Shown: positions 25,601-36,896 of the stretch, piece after piece
How positions within the stretch are numbered: the stretch's first letter is position 1
Layout: every line of letters starts with the position of its first letter
DNA from: Letharia columbiana
Lineage: Eukaryota > Ascomycota > Lecanoromycetes > Lecanorales > Parmeliaceae
Reading direction: 5' to 3'
DNA: 64,000 nucleotides
Assembly: GCF_014066305.1 (NCBI RefSeq)
Contig: NW_023501073.1
Coordinates: 236,001-300,000, forward strand
Translations under genes and position numbers: made by a program
Notes under the pieces: model-generated
Told to the model about the DNA's origin: nothing
Database searches by the model: none
What the model saw: the letters and a program-made list of their open reading frames with translations, nothing else

Positions 25601-25808
25601 CCGTGCTGGCTTTGATCAGCTTGTGAGAAGCAGCCGTTTCGACCACATTTTCCTACCTAATAAAGATGATTGCTCATATGTTACAGATGTAATGATGGTG
25701 CTAAGCAAAACGGCGCTGAAACATGGATTAGCTCTGTTGATATTCCCAAACCTGGCTTGAGTAGGGCGATACTAACCCATGGGAGAGCGCACTAGCCTTG
25801 CTCAGCAT
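22604..25808 (-). CDS. Multi-pass membrane glycosyltransferase, GT90/CAP10 family
   Basis: Six exons (25808-25777, 25715-25657, 25605-25274, 25226-24876, 24820-24665, 24616-22604) give about 980 residues. Roughly the first 400 residues hold many hydrophobic helices (for example SSIVLLSILGVSFFLL, YLPLLLAIYDYWYI, FILCICIYCTGLAFA). The C-terminal half is a GT90 domain: FKPSHRLLPIFSQSKVHGYA, DILYPSPWNY, ENTLFWRGATSEGVSRHGTW, and the hallmark YLMDVDGAGFSGRFLPFLQS-GSLPF. GT90 enzymes include Cryptococcus CAP10 and animal protein O-glucosyltransferases, so a secretory-pathway glycosyl transfer is expected; donor and acceptor are unknown. The start is uncertain: an overlapping frame from about 25938 (MAPATATLASWLG) is also hydrophobic but could not be joined. 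Confidence 0.88.
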
Positions 25809-26174
25809 CGAGCCGGCTCTAAAAGATGTCTCAACAGCGACAACCCTTGCATGAAAATGAAGAATGTAAGGAGGGGCCCAGACTTTGATAATGCCAAGAT
25901 GCCAAGCCAAGATGCCAAGGTGGCTGTTGCGGGAGCCATGCGGCTGGAAAAGCTTAGCATAACGGGTAAACTTACAAATCCCTGATCCCTGAAGATATCA
26001 AAAAGTTTTACCGGATTTCTTCCGAAGCCATTTTCGTGCCCACATCAAAATGAAGCGACTTATGTTCCTGGAATACGGATCAGATGATTAATGGTTGAAC
26101 GTGATTGATACTCTGCACGTATCTGTGCCCCTGAGCTTCGCTTACTGGGGAGTTGCAGCCCAAATCCGGCAAGG
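25809..26174. promoter_or_regulatory. Divergent promoter region, GT90 / KRE33
   Basis: These 366 bp separate outward-facing genes. The part near 25895-25925 carries a short direct duplication (GATGCCAAG repeated). Some of it may be coding if the GT90 gene starts further upstream. Confidence 0.4.
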
Positions 26175-29100
26175 ATGCCTCGAAAAGCGGTGTATGCCCA
26201 TCTCCATGCTGTTGAAGGCGAGAATTCGAAGCTGACGATTCAAAGTGACTCGCGCATCCCCGCTTTGATTCGTAATGCGGTACAGGTACGTCTGCTTATG
26301 TGACCACCAAAGTATAGTCAGCTCAAACTGACTGAACTTGCGCTTAGGAGAAAAAACGAAGCTTTTTCGTCGTCGTGGGAGACCGAGCGAAAGATGTCAT
26401 CGTCCACCTACACTACATCCTCTCGAGTGTCGACATCAAGCAAAACAAGTCCGTTCTATGGGCGTACAAGAAAGACCTTTTGGGATTTACAAGCCATCGA
26501 AAGAAGCGAGAGAACAAGATCAAGAAAGAGATCAAGCGAGGCATTCGGGAAGCGAACACCGAGGACCCATTCGAACTCTTCCTTACGCTGCACAACATAA
26601 GATATGTCTACTACAAAGAGACAGAAAAGATATTGGGGAACACTTTCGGCATGTGTATACTACAGGACTTCGAAGCTATTACGCCCAACCTACTTGCGCG
26701 GACAATTGAGACCGTGGAAGGGGGCGGCATGGTTCTCTTGCTCCTGAAGGGAATGACCAGTCTTAAACAGCTTTATACCTTGTCAATGGATATTCACTCT
26801 AGATACCGGACCGAGGCACATGACGATGTGGTTGCCCGCTTTAACGAACGCTTCGTGCTCTCGTTGGGCAGTTGCGATTCTTGCTTGTTCGTAGACGATG
26901 AGCTCAATGTCCTGCCTATATCTGGAGGTAAGAACGTCAAACCATTGCCTCCGCCAAATCCAGAAGACGAAGGCAACACAAAAGCCAGGAGAGAACTCGA
27001 CAGTATTAAAGAGAGCTTAGTGGATACCCAGCCTGTCGGCTCTTTGGTCAAGATAGCGAAAACGGTAGACCAAGCAAAAGCGCTTCTAACATTTGTGGAT
27101 GCGATTGCTGAAAAGGCTCTGAGAAGTACTGTCACTTTGACAGCAGCGAGAGGACGAGGAAAGTCCGCCGCTCTTGGGGTAGCAATCGCAGCAGCTATAG
27201 CACATGGATATAGCAATATCTTCATAACGTCTCCTAGTCCTGAGAACCTTAAAACATTGTTTGAATTCGTCTTCAAGGGTTTTGACGCCCTCAACTATCT
27301 GGATCATGTTGACTATACTATCATCCAGTCGACTAATCCAGACTTCAACAAAGCCATTGTACGAGTGAATGTCCACCGACAACACAGACAGACCATACAG
27401 TACATCCAACCTCAAGACGCGTATACTCTGGGCCAAGCAGAGTTGGTTGTGATTGACGAGGCCGCAGCCATACCTCTTCCTCTGGTCAGGAAGCTGTTGG
27501 GTCCATATCTCGTCTTCATGGCCTCAACCATCAACGGCTACGAAGGCACAGGCAGATCACTGTCTCTCAAACTAATACAGCAACTACGAGATCAGTCTCG
27601 AGGAAGCTCCAAGCTGAACAGTGCAGAAGATGCAGAGATAGCTGATCGATCGACTGGCAAAGCTGCAGCCAACGGCGACAATGCTTCCAGCAGGGGTCGA
27701 TCATTACGAGAGATCACTCTTACAGAACCCATACGATATTCCCAGGGAGACTCAATTGAAAAGTGGTTGAACAAAGTCCTCTGTCTCGATGCTACCCTTC
27801 CAAACTCGAACCTCAATACCCAAGGGTGTCCTCATCCCTCCAAGTGCGAATTGTTACACGTCAATCGAGACACCCTGTTCTCTTTTCACCCTGTCTCCGA
27901 GAAATTCCTCCAGCAGATGATAGCATTGTACGTTGCAAGCCACTACAAGAACTCTCCAAACGACCTTCAGTTGATGAGCGATGCTCCGGCCCATCAGTTA
28001 TTTGTCCTCGTTCCTCCAGTGGATGACGATAGCTCGAGGTTACCGGAGCCACTGTGCGTAATACAAGTGGCCTTAGAAGGCCAGATCAGCAAGCAAAGCG
28101 TCTTAAGCAGCTTGAGTCGCGGTCAAAGAGCAGGTGGCGACTTAATACCATGGCTGGTCAGCCAACAATTCCAGGACGAGGAATTTGCTGGACTATCTGG
28201 AGCTCGGATAGTCCGAATCGCCACCAACCCAGAGTACACTAACATGGGCTACGGCAGCCGCGCCCTCACCCTCCTCACAGATTTCTACGAAGGCAAATTT
28301 GCCAATCTCTCTGAAGCCGAACGCACCGAAGCAGAATCCATCGTCCGCGTTACGGACGCTGAACTCGAATCTTCAACTCTTCAATCTGATAATGTCAAAG
28401 TCCGCGACATAAACAACATGCCAGCTCTCTTCTCTCGCCTTTCTGAACGCCGTCCTCAGGCTCTGGACTACCTAGGCGTCTCCTTCGGCCTCACACCACC
28501 CCTCCACAAGTTCTGGAAACGCGCCTCCTTCGCCCCAGTCTACTTACGCCAAACAGCCAACGAGCTCACAGGCGAGCACTCCTGCGTTATGATACGCACA
28601 CTCTCCAACAATAGCGGCAACACCGACAACGCCTGGCTTGGAGCCTACGCTCGAGACTTCCACAAACGCTTCCTTTCTCTTCTCTCTTTCCAATTCCGTG
28701 CGTTCCCTTCTATACTCGCGCTCTCGATCATCGAGTCTGCCAACGGAGGCGCAAAGCTTGACGCCTCATACACCATCCAACCTCTCACCAAATCCGAGCT
28801 TGACGATTCTTTCTCACCATTCGACCTCAAGCGTCTAGACAGCTACGCAAATAATATGCTCGACTACCACGTCATCCTCGACATGATACCGCCCATCGCG
28901 CACTTTCACTTTACAAACAGGTTGAAGTCTGCCGTCAGTCTGACAGGCGTACAATCAAGCATCCTGCTTGCGATTGGCCTGCAAAGGAAGGTACTAGAGG
29001 ATGTGGAGAAGGAGCTCGGGTTGCCATCTAGTCAACTACTGGCCATGTTCGTGAAGATCGTTCGTAAAGTATCATCTCACTTCCGCCGACTCCTCGAAGG

Positions 29101-29506
29101 TGCAGTCGTAGAAACGATGCCTCAATCTGCTCCTGCCGCCGAAGACGACGGCGTCGACGGTAAAAAAGTGGAAAGCTTCGCACCTCTCAAGTCGAACCTA
29201 GACGACGAACTTCGCGAAGGAGGCGAAGACGTCGATAAAGAGCTCAAAGAGAAACAACGAGCGCTCATCGACGCCCTGCCACTCGACAAATATGAGATTG
29301 AGACTGGCGGCGCCGGCTGGGAAGAAGCAGAAAAGCAAGTCAAGCGCGCTCAGGCTAGAGGCGGGGCGAAGGAGGTGACTGTGAGTGTGAAGTCGGATAG
29401 GAAGGATAAGAAGAGGAAGGGGGAGACGGCAGAGGATGTGTATAGGGAGGAAATTGGGGATAAGGAGGCAAAGAGGTTGAAGAAGGGGATGAGGAAGGTT
29501 AAATAG
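26175..29506 (+). CDS. KRE33: RNA cytidine acetyltransferase (NAT10/Kre33)
   Basis: Three exons, 26175-26191, 26246-26285 and 26348-29506, give 1071 residues beginning MPRKAVDSRIPALIRNAVQ, the invariant start of this family. The first intron is 54 nt and in frame, so reading through it would add 18 residues; the family N-terminus, GTATGC donor and CTGAC branch show it is spliced. Domains in order: TmcA N-terminal domain, RecD-like ATPase with Walker A TAARGRGKSAALG (about residue 283), DEAAAIPLPL Walker B, GNAT acetyltransferase (IATNPEYTNMGYGSRAL), RNA-binding tail and a Lys-rich C-terminus. The enzyme makes N4-acetylcytidine in 18S rRNA and tRNA and is needed for small-subunit assembly in the nucleolus. 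Length matches yeast Kre33 (about 1056). Confidence 0.97.
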
Positions 29507-29883
29507 TTTCAGTGGCTGACCTTCTCTGGGGAACCACGATCTTCAAACATGTACAAGAGAACCGCGAGATACTTTGCCACAGGTCCAATCAATACAAGGG
29601 TAACATCGCAAAAATGCACCCAGTGAAAATGAAACCGTTTTTAGAAACAAGCAGGTCAAAGTACAGAAAGAGACGTGATACAGCCAACATAACCGGAACC
29701 ATCCCCATAAACAGTCACATCACGAACCACCATGAAATGCATTCACAAGCACTTTGTCTTTCAACAACTTCACAGCCTCAGCTGTGAGACATCTAACACA
29801 CAAAACGACGACGATGTCCTCTCGCGCCCCATCACTCGCCCCATCCACCCCGCCAGCTCACAGCCCACCAACCCCCTCCCCCC
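29507..29883. other. Convergent 3' intergenic region
   Basis: KRE33 and the tail-anchored gene end toward each other across 377 bp. No gene was seen. Confidence 0.4.
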
Positions 29884-30633
29884 TCAAGTCCACGCCCCCA
29901 CCAACAAGCCCACGCAAAGGGCGGTCCCAGCCACCGCCAGGAAAAGAACCGTCACCTTATACACCAGCGCCCACTTGATCCTCCGAGCCACGACGCGGGC
30001 CCGCTGCCCTCCGTCCGCCATCTCGAGCTGCGCGCTGTCTAGCACGGCACGAACGAGGTCAGCAAGGGTCTCACAAGATAAGCGGAGGGAGGAAGTAAGG
30101 AAATCAAGGAATAAGTAAGTAGATAAGCGGCGGACATACCCTCCACAGCCACCTCACTCGCCCGTTCCACACGGACCAACGTCTCCATAACCGTCAGCGG
30201 ACCCTGCGCCGCTCCGCCCCGCTCGAACGACGACGGCACGCTCGGGCCTTCTTCTCCGCCGCCGTCGTCGTTGTCGTTGTCGAGGATCTCGGCGCCGCCG
30301 AAGAAGAGGACGTCTTCTTCGCGGTCGCTGACGGCGCGGAGGTCGGGGTGCTGCTCCAGGTCCGGGGTGTTGGCGCGGGTGGGGCCGGCGGAGGAGGAGG
30401 AGGAGGAGCGGACGGGGGAGGCGTCGCCTGGGGGGTGAGGTTTGGCGGCGTTAGTTGAGGCTTTGAGGCGGACGTGACGTGAGCGCGCGTGGTGAGACGG
30501 GCAAAGTTGGGGGAGGGGTGAGGAGGTTTGTCCTGGCTTGTAGGACGCGTCTTGTGGTAGGGAGTAGAATGAGGTAGGGGTACGTACAGGTGGGGAGCTC
30601 AGCTGCGGACGCGAAGGGAGATTCGGCCGGCAT
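29884..30633 (-). CDS. Small tail-anchored hypothetical protein
   Basis: Three proposed exons (30633-30588, 30427-30140, 30038-29884) give 162 residues, with both junctions restoring frame. I do not recognise the family. The middle has a Ser homopolymer, an acidic stretch (DNDNDDGGGEEG) and a better-ordered part, LTVMETLVRVERASEVAVED. The C-terminus is a basic segment (RVVARRIKWALVYK) followed by a single hydrophobic helix, VTVLFLAVAGTALCVGLLV, ending four residues later: a tail-anchor layout with the N-terminus in the cytosol. GC content is unusually high with trinucleotide slippage (GGAGGAGGAG, TCCTCCTCC). Exon structure is plausible but rests on splice consensus alone. Confidence 0.55.
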
Positions 30634-31896
30634 GATGCCTGGCTTCTAGATCTTCCGGTTTGGTGAGTTGTTGTGGCGGTGACGGAGACCCTGCTGGTTA
30701 CTCACGCGTAAGCATCGTATCATATATATATATGATATATAGTTGCGGTGTTCGCTGTGGATGTGGATGTGGGTGGTGAGGTTTGTGACAGGCCTCGCTC
30801 AAAACAGCATGAGGAGGATGACAGAAAGCCGAGCATTGCTCGGCGCAGATCACTCGGAGGACTAGAGGGACACTTACAAGTTGCTGTTTCGAGCGATAGC
30901 TATCAGAATTTGATGATTTGAGCACCGGGTCGAACGTGTAGTTGAGGACGCAAAGGTAGAAAGGGGTGACGGTGAGGTTTTGGGAAGTCCGTTCGTGTGA
31001 ACATTTGTTTATGCTACCCGCTTTTAGCGCCCTTTGAGGCTGGCTCTTGTCTAGAAGCTTCCGAGCATTCAGCAAGCATGAGAGGGCTCTGTTCAAGCAT
31101 CCGGAGACCTATGATTGAGTCTGGATCCAGGGCACGCAAGTGGCCAGGCACAGCAGCACGGTCGAAGGATCACAAGGGCTGTAAATCTCTGGCTCTTCAC
31201 CTCGCCTGCTGTCATTGCCTTGCCAGTCAACTGAATCTAGGCTGTGCAATGAACGATGGACCATCAAAGTCACCCAAAGCAATATTTTCATAGATCTCTA
31301 GCTTTGGGCATAAGGCATTGGGCAAAATATGCAAAAGAGCAGGCAAGGCACGGATGTCATAAAGCATTTGCGAGCAGTACTGGGTCAGCAAGACCACTCA
31401 AGCTGTAGCCGCATGGTTTTCTGGCGCAGGGCTCGAATCAATGGAGGGACACCCACCAGAGCAAGCAGGGCATGCATATCATCAACAACATGCAAGCAGG
31501 ACTGGCCCGAACAATGAAGCCTGCTGTGAGTAACGGCTCTATTTTGCTGTGCGAATGCCTTGTGACTTTTTCGAATGCGTGCATAGATCAATATTCCAAG
31601 TAGCATATGCCAACGTAGAGTGCAAATCTGGCACCCCAAGTAGAACATTTGGCTCCAATTCGCGGAAGGAGATGAAAGAGCTTACTTCCAAAGCATTCTA
31701 TCCATTCCAACACTGGTCGTAGACACATGACTGTTTGGATGTCTCTCCTAAACCGAAATCGCTCAAAGACCCCTATCTCTGTCTGATGTTGCGATGCCCT
31801 AAGCATCTAAGCCCTTGTCGCCTGCGCTATGCATGGCATGCCCATTTCGAAGCGTAAAATCGCAGAAGAATTCGCTCAAACTCTCACATATCGACT
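30634..31896. other. Intergenic with short AT microsatellite
   Basis: No gene was recognised in 1.26 kb. A TATATATATATATGATATATA tract lies at about 30720-30741. Upstream control sequence of the tail-anchored gene must lie in the left part. Confidence 0.4.
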
Positions 31897-33351
31897 TCAA
31901 GAGCTGCTCTTCTTCGGCTCAGGAAGTGGCCTTGGGCGTACCCGGTTGCGCAAGGAGTATTTGAGGCCTGCCCTCACTGTCTTATACCTTGCCTCTTGAG
32001 GATGATAGTCAGCCACAACTTCGAAAACACAGGAGCCTTTCGGTCCTTTCAGCTCAACATCCCCGCGAACGACGAAAGTCCCTCGTTCTCCAAATGCACC
32101 AGGAGGATGCCAATTCTTTGCTAGGGTCCGCTTGAACTCCATTATAGCAGGACCTATATCTGAATCTGGTTGTAGTAAAGATGGCAGCGATCCGTATATT
32201 TTGGAACCGTCCGAGGATGTTAACTTTGCCGAGCCCTTGGTGCTACCCACATCGGACTTAGGGTCAGACATCTTGTCCATTTGGGCACGATTTTGAGTCT
32301 CCTGTTTCGAGCTGTTCTCCCGAAGCTGATCAACTGTTACGGCCCCCACAGGTAATTGCGGGCTGGTATTTGATGATGTCGGGCCAATGTTGAGAAATTG
32401 TTTGAGCCTGGCTAGTTGCAAAGAGCAGTAGGTACTGTAACTTGCCCACAACGATTTTACGGCTGGTAAAGGCTTGAGCGCTGAATTTAGACGAGCTACT
32501 TGCAAAGCAGAGACTGGTCTAGTGGTCCATGCAATGTAGTCATCAGCGATCTCCAAGCTACTCGCGCGTCAGCTCGTAGTCCATCTCGATTTCCTCCAAC
32601 GAGAGGTCTAGCATACCCTGATCGATCATACTCTGGTGCTGGGCCATCTGGGTAAACGATGTCCAGCCAGACCCTCCCCAATTTCATGGGTACCCCAATT
32701 TGTCTCTGTAAGACTTTGTGGCCAGCGAAACTAGAACAGACGGTGTCTGCCAATTCCCCTAACACAGCATTAGGTGTAAGTGTCGATAACGTGAGGAAGT
32801 GAACGTACTTCGAACCGCCGTTGGTCTTTCACGATCCCTTCCGAACTCCACAAAGCTCTGCCATTCCGGATCGCTAGCTTTATAGTGCGTATGCGGACGT
32901 TGGCGAACAAACCCTAATGGAACAAAGAATGCGTCTTCTGGCATAGTTTCAGGGACTTGGACGTCGTCTTCATCAACCTTGCCATCTTCTCGTGCGCCGT
33001 CCTTTGCTTTATCGCCATCTTCTGGTTGCATCTTGGAGGGGGCGCCAGCCTTGTCCACCGTCTCTTCTTCTTCGACATCCACATATCTCAATTGATAGTA
33101 GCTCACCGCTGAGACAATGGCGATCTGGTAGAAGAGCCTCTTCGAATGCCTTGAACTCTCATCAGCATCGCTACTGTAAAAGCGTCCCAGGGCTGCTTGT
33201 GGGCCTACCTTCGGAGGTTGCTCTTGAATCGCACTGGCTGTATCGTGGTGTCACCATTATGCCGCAGTAAAGAGTGTTGGGAGCGTGTAAGAGGGCGAGA
33301 GAAGCTGGATGGACGAGTGAGGACGGAGAGAGTCCGCAGGGATTTGGACAT
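31897..33351 (-). CDS. Conserved fungal protein with mitochondrial presequence
   Basis: Four exons (33351-33209, 33149-32809, 32758-32617, 32557-31897) give 428 residues. The start MSKSLRTLSVLTRPSSFSRP has no acid, many Arg/Ser, and looks like a cleavable mitochondrial targeting signal. A hydrophobic stretch LFYQIAIVSAVSYYQL follows, then an acidic linker and conserved blocks: FFVPLGFVRQRPHTHYKASD, GRVWLDIVYPDGPAPEYDRS, DDYIAWTTRPVS and, near the end, RGTFVVRGDVELKGPKGSCV. I recognise the pattern as that of conserved Pezizomycotina proteins of unknown function; an inner-membrane location is inferred. For intron 1 the 59-nt option ending TTCAAG is preferred to a 35-nt option ending TTTACAG because the former has a CTGAT branch site; both keep frame. 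Confidence 0.72.
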
Positions 33352-33680
33352 GAGTAAGAGAGTGGGCAAAGCTCGTTGCCGTGAAACAGCGTTGCTCCGA
33401 TGCAGCGAGCACCTCAGTCTAAGATGGGAGTTACATAAATCTCACAACAGACATTAAGAAATGAGGGTGATGTATTGCACGATGTAACACTGTTGAGGCG
33501 GTCTACAGATATAATTGTTCACGCTTCTCCGAGGCTCTTACTCTCCTGCCTACCTACCATCCTACCATCTGATGTTTGGAAGGCTGAGAATTTAACGTAT
33601 CCGAAGTTTACCCGAAAAGTCTATCACCACATCTTGCGGAAATGTTATACTGACTATATACTCTCGAGCCACGATCCAAT
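33352..33680. promoter_or_regulatory. Divergent promoter region
   Basis: This 329-bp gap separates the presequence protein (-) from the Vps3844-type gene (+). A TATATA-like element lies at about 33655-33661, 20-25 nt before the plus-strand ATG. Confidence 0.4.
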
Positions 33681-35160
33681 ATGAAAGCGCTTGCAGGCCT
33701 CTTTTGGGCCAGCGCTGCCTTTGAAGCATACACTGTCGCAGGAGGGGCCCTTGTATACACTTCTGAATCTTGGTCACACCAAGCGGTAGCGGAGCCGCCT
33801 TCCATATCTCCTCATACAGCACGACTACTACTCGCTCAGCGATTAGGATTGTCTCAGTATCACAGCCTCCAAAATGCCGACGAGTCGACTCTCGCTATCC
33901 TAAACACATACGGAGGGGAAAAACGACATATCTTTGCGCGTGAGGAAAAGTCCCAAGGCGCTGAGAAGCTCCTGCTTGTTGTGGAGGGCGTTGACGAAGG
34001 TAACCTCTGACCACCAGAGGTCGTTATTAAACATTTTAACTGATTTTCGTTATTAGATGTCTTCGGTCAATCAGTTGTTCCTGCCTTCAAGATAGACCCG
34101 CAACCTTCAAGTTTACAAAACCTGGAACTGGCTATTGATTTGCTTAATCAAGACCGGGAAAGCAAGCACAAGGGGCAGAACCCATGTTACTTTGAGGTTC
34201 CAGGACTCTCGTCCCTTCGAGGTGGACTCAGTAGCCTTCGCCTGGTAAGCCGACTTCGATGCAGGGCCGCAATATGGAGTTGACACTATGGCCCAGGAAA
34301 GTCGTGATTGCGAGGGTTGGTATAACAGTTTGAATCATGACGACAGTGGAGCATTGCGACAACCCACTTTGTCTGCGTTCAACGTTGGTCGCGAAACTTT
34401 TAATATTGGATCAGATGGACAGACGACCGTTCTCCACATATCGTCCCTTCAGGTGCGCTTCCCACAGACTCCCAACAGAAATTCGTCGATCAATCGTGAC
34501 TAACAAAACAACCATCAGGGACTCACTCCTAAGGATGGTGACCGCTACCACTCAACACTCTCTGACGTCAGAACTTTCATCGGTGATCTGCTCCGCAATA
34601 GCGGATCAATCTCGTCCACGATAGTCCTCATGCCTTTTACCCCACAGAACTCCAAGCGCAGCGTCAATTCTCTCTACGGCTCTTATAATAAGCCCCCCTC
34701 CGCTCGCCAGCAACAACCCGAAGAACCACTCTCCTCCCCATCCACCGCCTCCTCTCCCTCCTCCCCCGAGGTTGTGCCTCTCCAGGCATCCACCTCCCCA
34801 CTTCCTCACGGCATCCTCCCAATCTGCCACCCAACTCTTCAATCCTGCATCGCCACGACCAACAACTGCTCTGGCCATGGCACCGCTTACAAGAAGTCCG
34901 GCGGCGCTATCGATTGTTTTGCCTGCAAATGTTCCAAGACGGTACTCACAGATGACGAGGGAAGGGTGAAGACTGTGTACTGGGGTGGGCCCGCTTGCCA
35001 AAAGAAGGATATCAGTGTACCATTCTTCCTGTTGGCTGGACTCTCGATTGCTCTTGTTGGTGTGGTGACCTGGGGTATTGGGTTGATGGCCAGCATTGGC
35101 CAAGAGGAGCTACCAAGTGTGATAGGAGCTGGTGTGGCAGGACCTAGGGCACAGAAATAG
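33681..35160 (+). CDS. Vps3844-type vacuolar sorting membrane protein
   Basis: Four exons (33681-33999, 34057-34244, 34297-34452, 34519-35160) give 434 residues. It starts with a signal peptide (MKALAGLFWASAAFEAYTVA). The luminal part includes SPHTARLLLAQRLGLSQYHS and a second structured region ending in TVLMPF-like IVLMPFTP, then a Ser/Pro spacer. The C-terminal domain has the Cys-rich pattern C-HPTLQSC, CSGHG, DCFACKC, GPACQKKDIS (an EGF-like fold) and one membrane helix, FFLLAGLSIALVGVVTWGIG, with a short cytosolic tail. This is the domain known as DUF3844/Vps3844. It is thus a type I membrane protein of the secretory-endosomal system; its exact role is not established. Confidence 0.87.
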
Positions 35161-35725
35161 AATTACATGGGTTTGTGGGACGAGAGGAATGTACAGCAGC
35201 TGTGTATGGGTTATTGGCGTTGGCAAGTGTATGTCAATTACCTACTTTTACTGTGATAAATTGTCTGGCCATTCTGTTGGGGCACCTGGTCTTCGCGGCC
35301 AACTACTATGGCTACCTAAGATGTGCTCCAATGGCATTGATGAATTTTCGATCGCTATCTTCTAATAGAGGCAAAGTGCAGTTGTCTCGCTGCTGTTCAC
35401 TGTATTGGATGTAGGTGGGAGAACGACTTCGGGCGTTGGTAGTTGGGTTTCACATCCAGCCCCAACCAGCTCTCCCAAGTCTTCAAGATCAACCCATCAA
35501 ACCCCTAGTGAGCAATCAATATTCAAGTGGATCTCATTGTTCTGTATCTATCCTCTCGTCAGTAGCCTTGTCGAGCCACCCCCAAGCCTTATCTAGCGTA
35601 TAATACAGTTCCCCCGTATCGAATATCCTCCTTATAGAGCACGTAAATCCTCGCTGATGCCAAGTTGCTTAGAGATTGCCAAATGTGGCAGAGTGGAGTA
35701 TCTTCGAACAGAAAAGCAAAGCGCA
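35161..35725. other. Convergent 3' intergenic region
   Basis: These 565 bp lie between the 3' ends of the Vps3844-type gene and TIM17; no gene was recognised. Confidence 0.4.
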
Positions 35726-36460
35726 TCAAGCAATCATCGGACTCTGCGAATCCACCACTGCTGGTGGCGGACTGACGGCCGGAGGGGGTGCTGGTACCTA
35801 TTTCTCCTGTCAACACAAACACGTTGGGAAAAGTGGGAAGACAAAGTATCCGTACATCCAGCCGCGTGTTCTCCGCCATCATTCTTTGTATACCTATCCC
35901 CACGCCCTCAATCACGGCCAATAAAATCGCACATCCTATAGCAGAGTTCCTCGCTGCTTTGAACCCACCTCTTATAGCTAATGAGCCGCCTGTGAGGAAT
36001 CCTGCGCCGACTAGGACACCATTAGCTTAGAGTCCACTGTTCACCCTGCTCCTCTTCCCTGCTCTCTACTGCAAGAGAACACTTACTAGCATTCCAAGGA
36101 TCTTCCTTCTTCCGATATCCCTTCACCGCACAGTCGAACGTCGAGAATAAGCCTCCCCATACCCCAAAATTTCCCCCTAATACTGGCGCACGAGCTTTGA
36201 TAGCTGTCAGAGCGCCGATTCGACGTTCGCCATACGGTGAATTTCTGTAGCCTTTGACACCGTGCCATACCGCACCTCCGATCCCCTGAATCAGAAACGT
36301 TTTCAGCTAGCTATCCGGAGAATGGTTGGAAGGGCAAAATAATAGATTTGGAGACAGGCGATGCTTTGGGGAAGGTGGGCTGTAGACTTACTCCCATACA
36401 GAATGCGCCACCAAAGTCGCTGAGAGCTACCCAGGGACAAGGATCCCGCGAGTGATCCAT
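35726..36460 (-). CDS. TIM17: Mitochondrial import inner membrane translocase Tim17
   Basis: Four exons (36460-36392, 36285-36087, 36010-35856, 35797-35726) give 164 residues. The sequence is near-canonical: [73 protein letters not shown], and [17 protein letters not shown]. Four hydrophobic helices with GxxxG-type packing define the Tim17/22/23 fold, and the short acidic N-terminus (D2, R5, D6) needed for presequence handling is present. A Pro-rich C-terminal tail ends at residue 164. Tim17 is the lateral core of the TIM23 translocase. The last intron is placed to restore the Pro-rich tail typical of fungal Tim17; reading through would add an unrelated extension. It is divergent from an S26 protease gene. 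Confidence 0.96.
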
Positions 36461-36896
36461 GGCTGCTGTACTAGAGCGCAGAGATGCTAAAAAGGTCGAG
36501 CCCCGAGGGCAGTAGCTTGGTCGTCAAAGAGGCTTGTGGCAATGGTGCAAGAAACGGGTCGACGGGTAGGAGAGAAGGACCGTGAGGAGTAATATCGAGC
36601 TCTGTGAAGGTCTCGATACCAAACTTCGATAACTTGTTGAGCTGGTTGTTGTTGGTTTTATTAATCCTACAATACGCCTTGGTCGAGGAGGTGTTGCTCC
36701 ACAGGTTTTTGCCTCGCGAATTCCTGCCTGCTTGGCGGCCCGCCTGTACTTACACCTCAGTCCATTTCCTGCAAGGAGACACATTCGGTTGCATAGACGC
36801 GCGATCTTTCGATCGCCGCGATGGCGTCGAGAGTGTCTGTACAAAAGGACTGTACTTCGATGCAGAGTCGTCTACGAAAGTCGATGAATCGCTGTG
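36461..36896. promoter_or_regulatory. Shared divergent promoter, TIM17 / S26 protease
   Basis: This 436-bp gap lies between outward-facing start codons of two mitochondrial biogenesis genes. No named element was recognised. Confidence 0.45.

Noticed and set aside
29732..30118. Pro/Thr/Ser-rich plus-strand frames at 29.7-30.1 kb
   Set aside because: They lie opposite the tail-anchored gene, whose minus-strand exons give a basic segment plus membrane helix; the plus-strand composition is a strand complement effect.
35589..35921. Read-through extension of Tim17 without the last intron
   Set aside because: It adds an unrelated tail of about 60 residues, whereas splicing restores the short Pro-rich end common in fungal Tim17.
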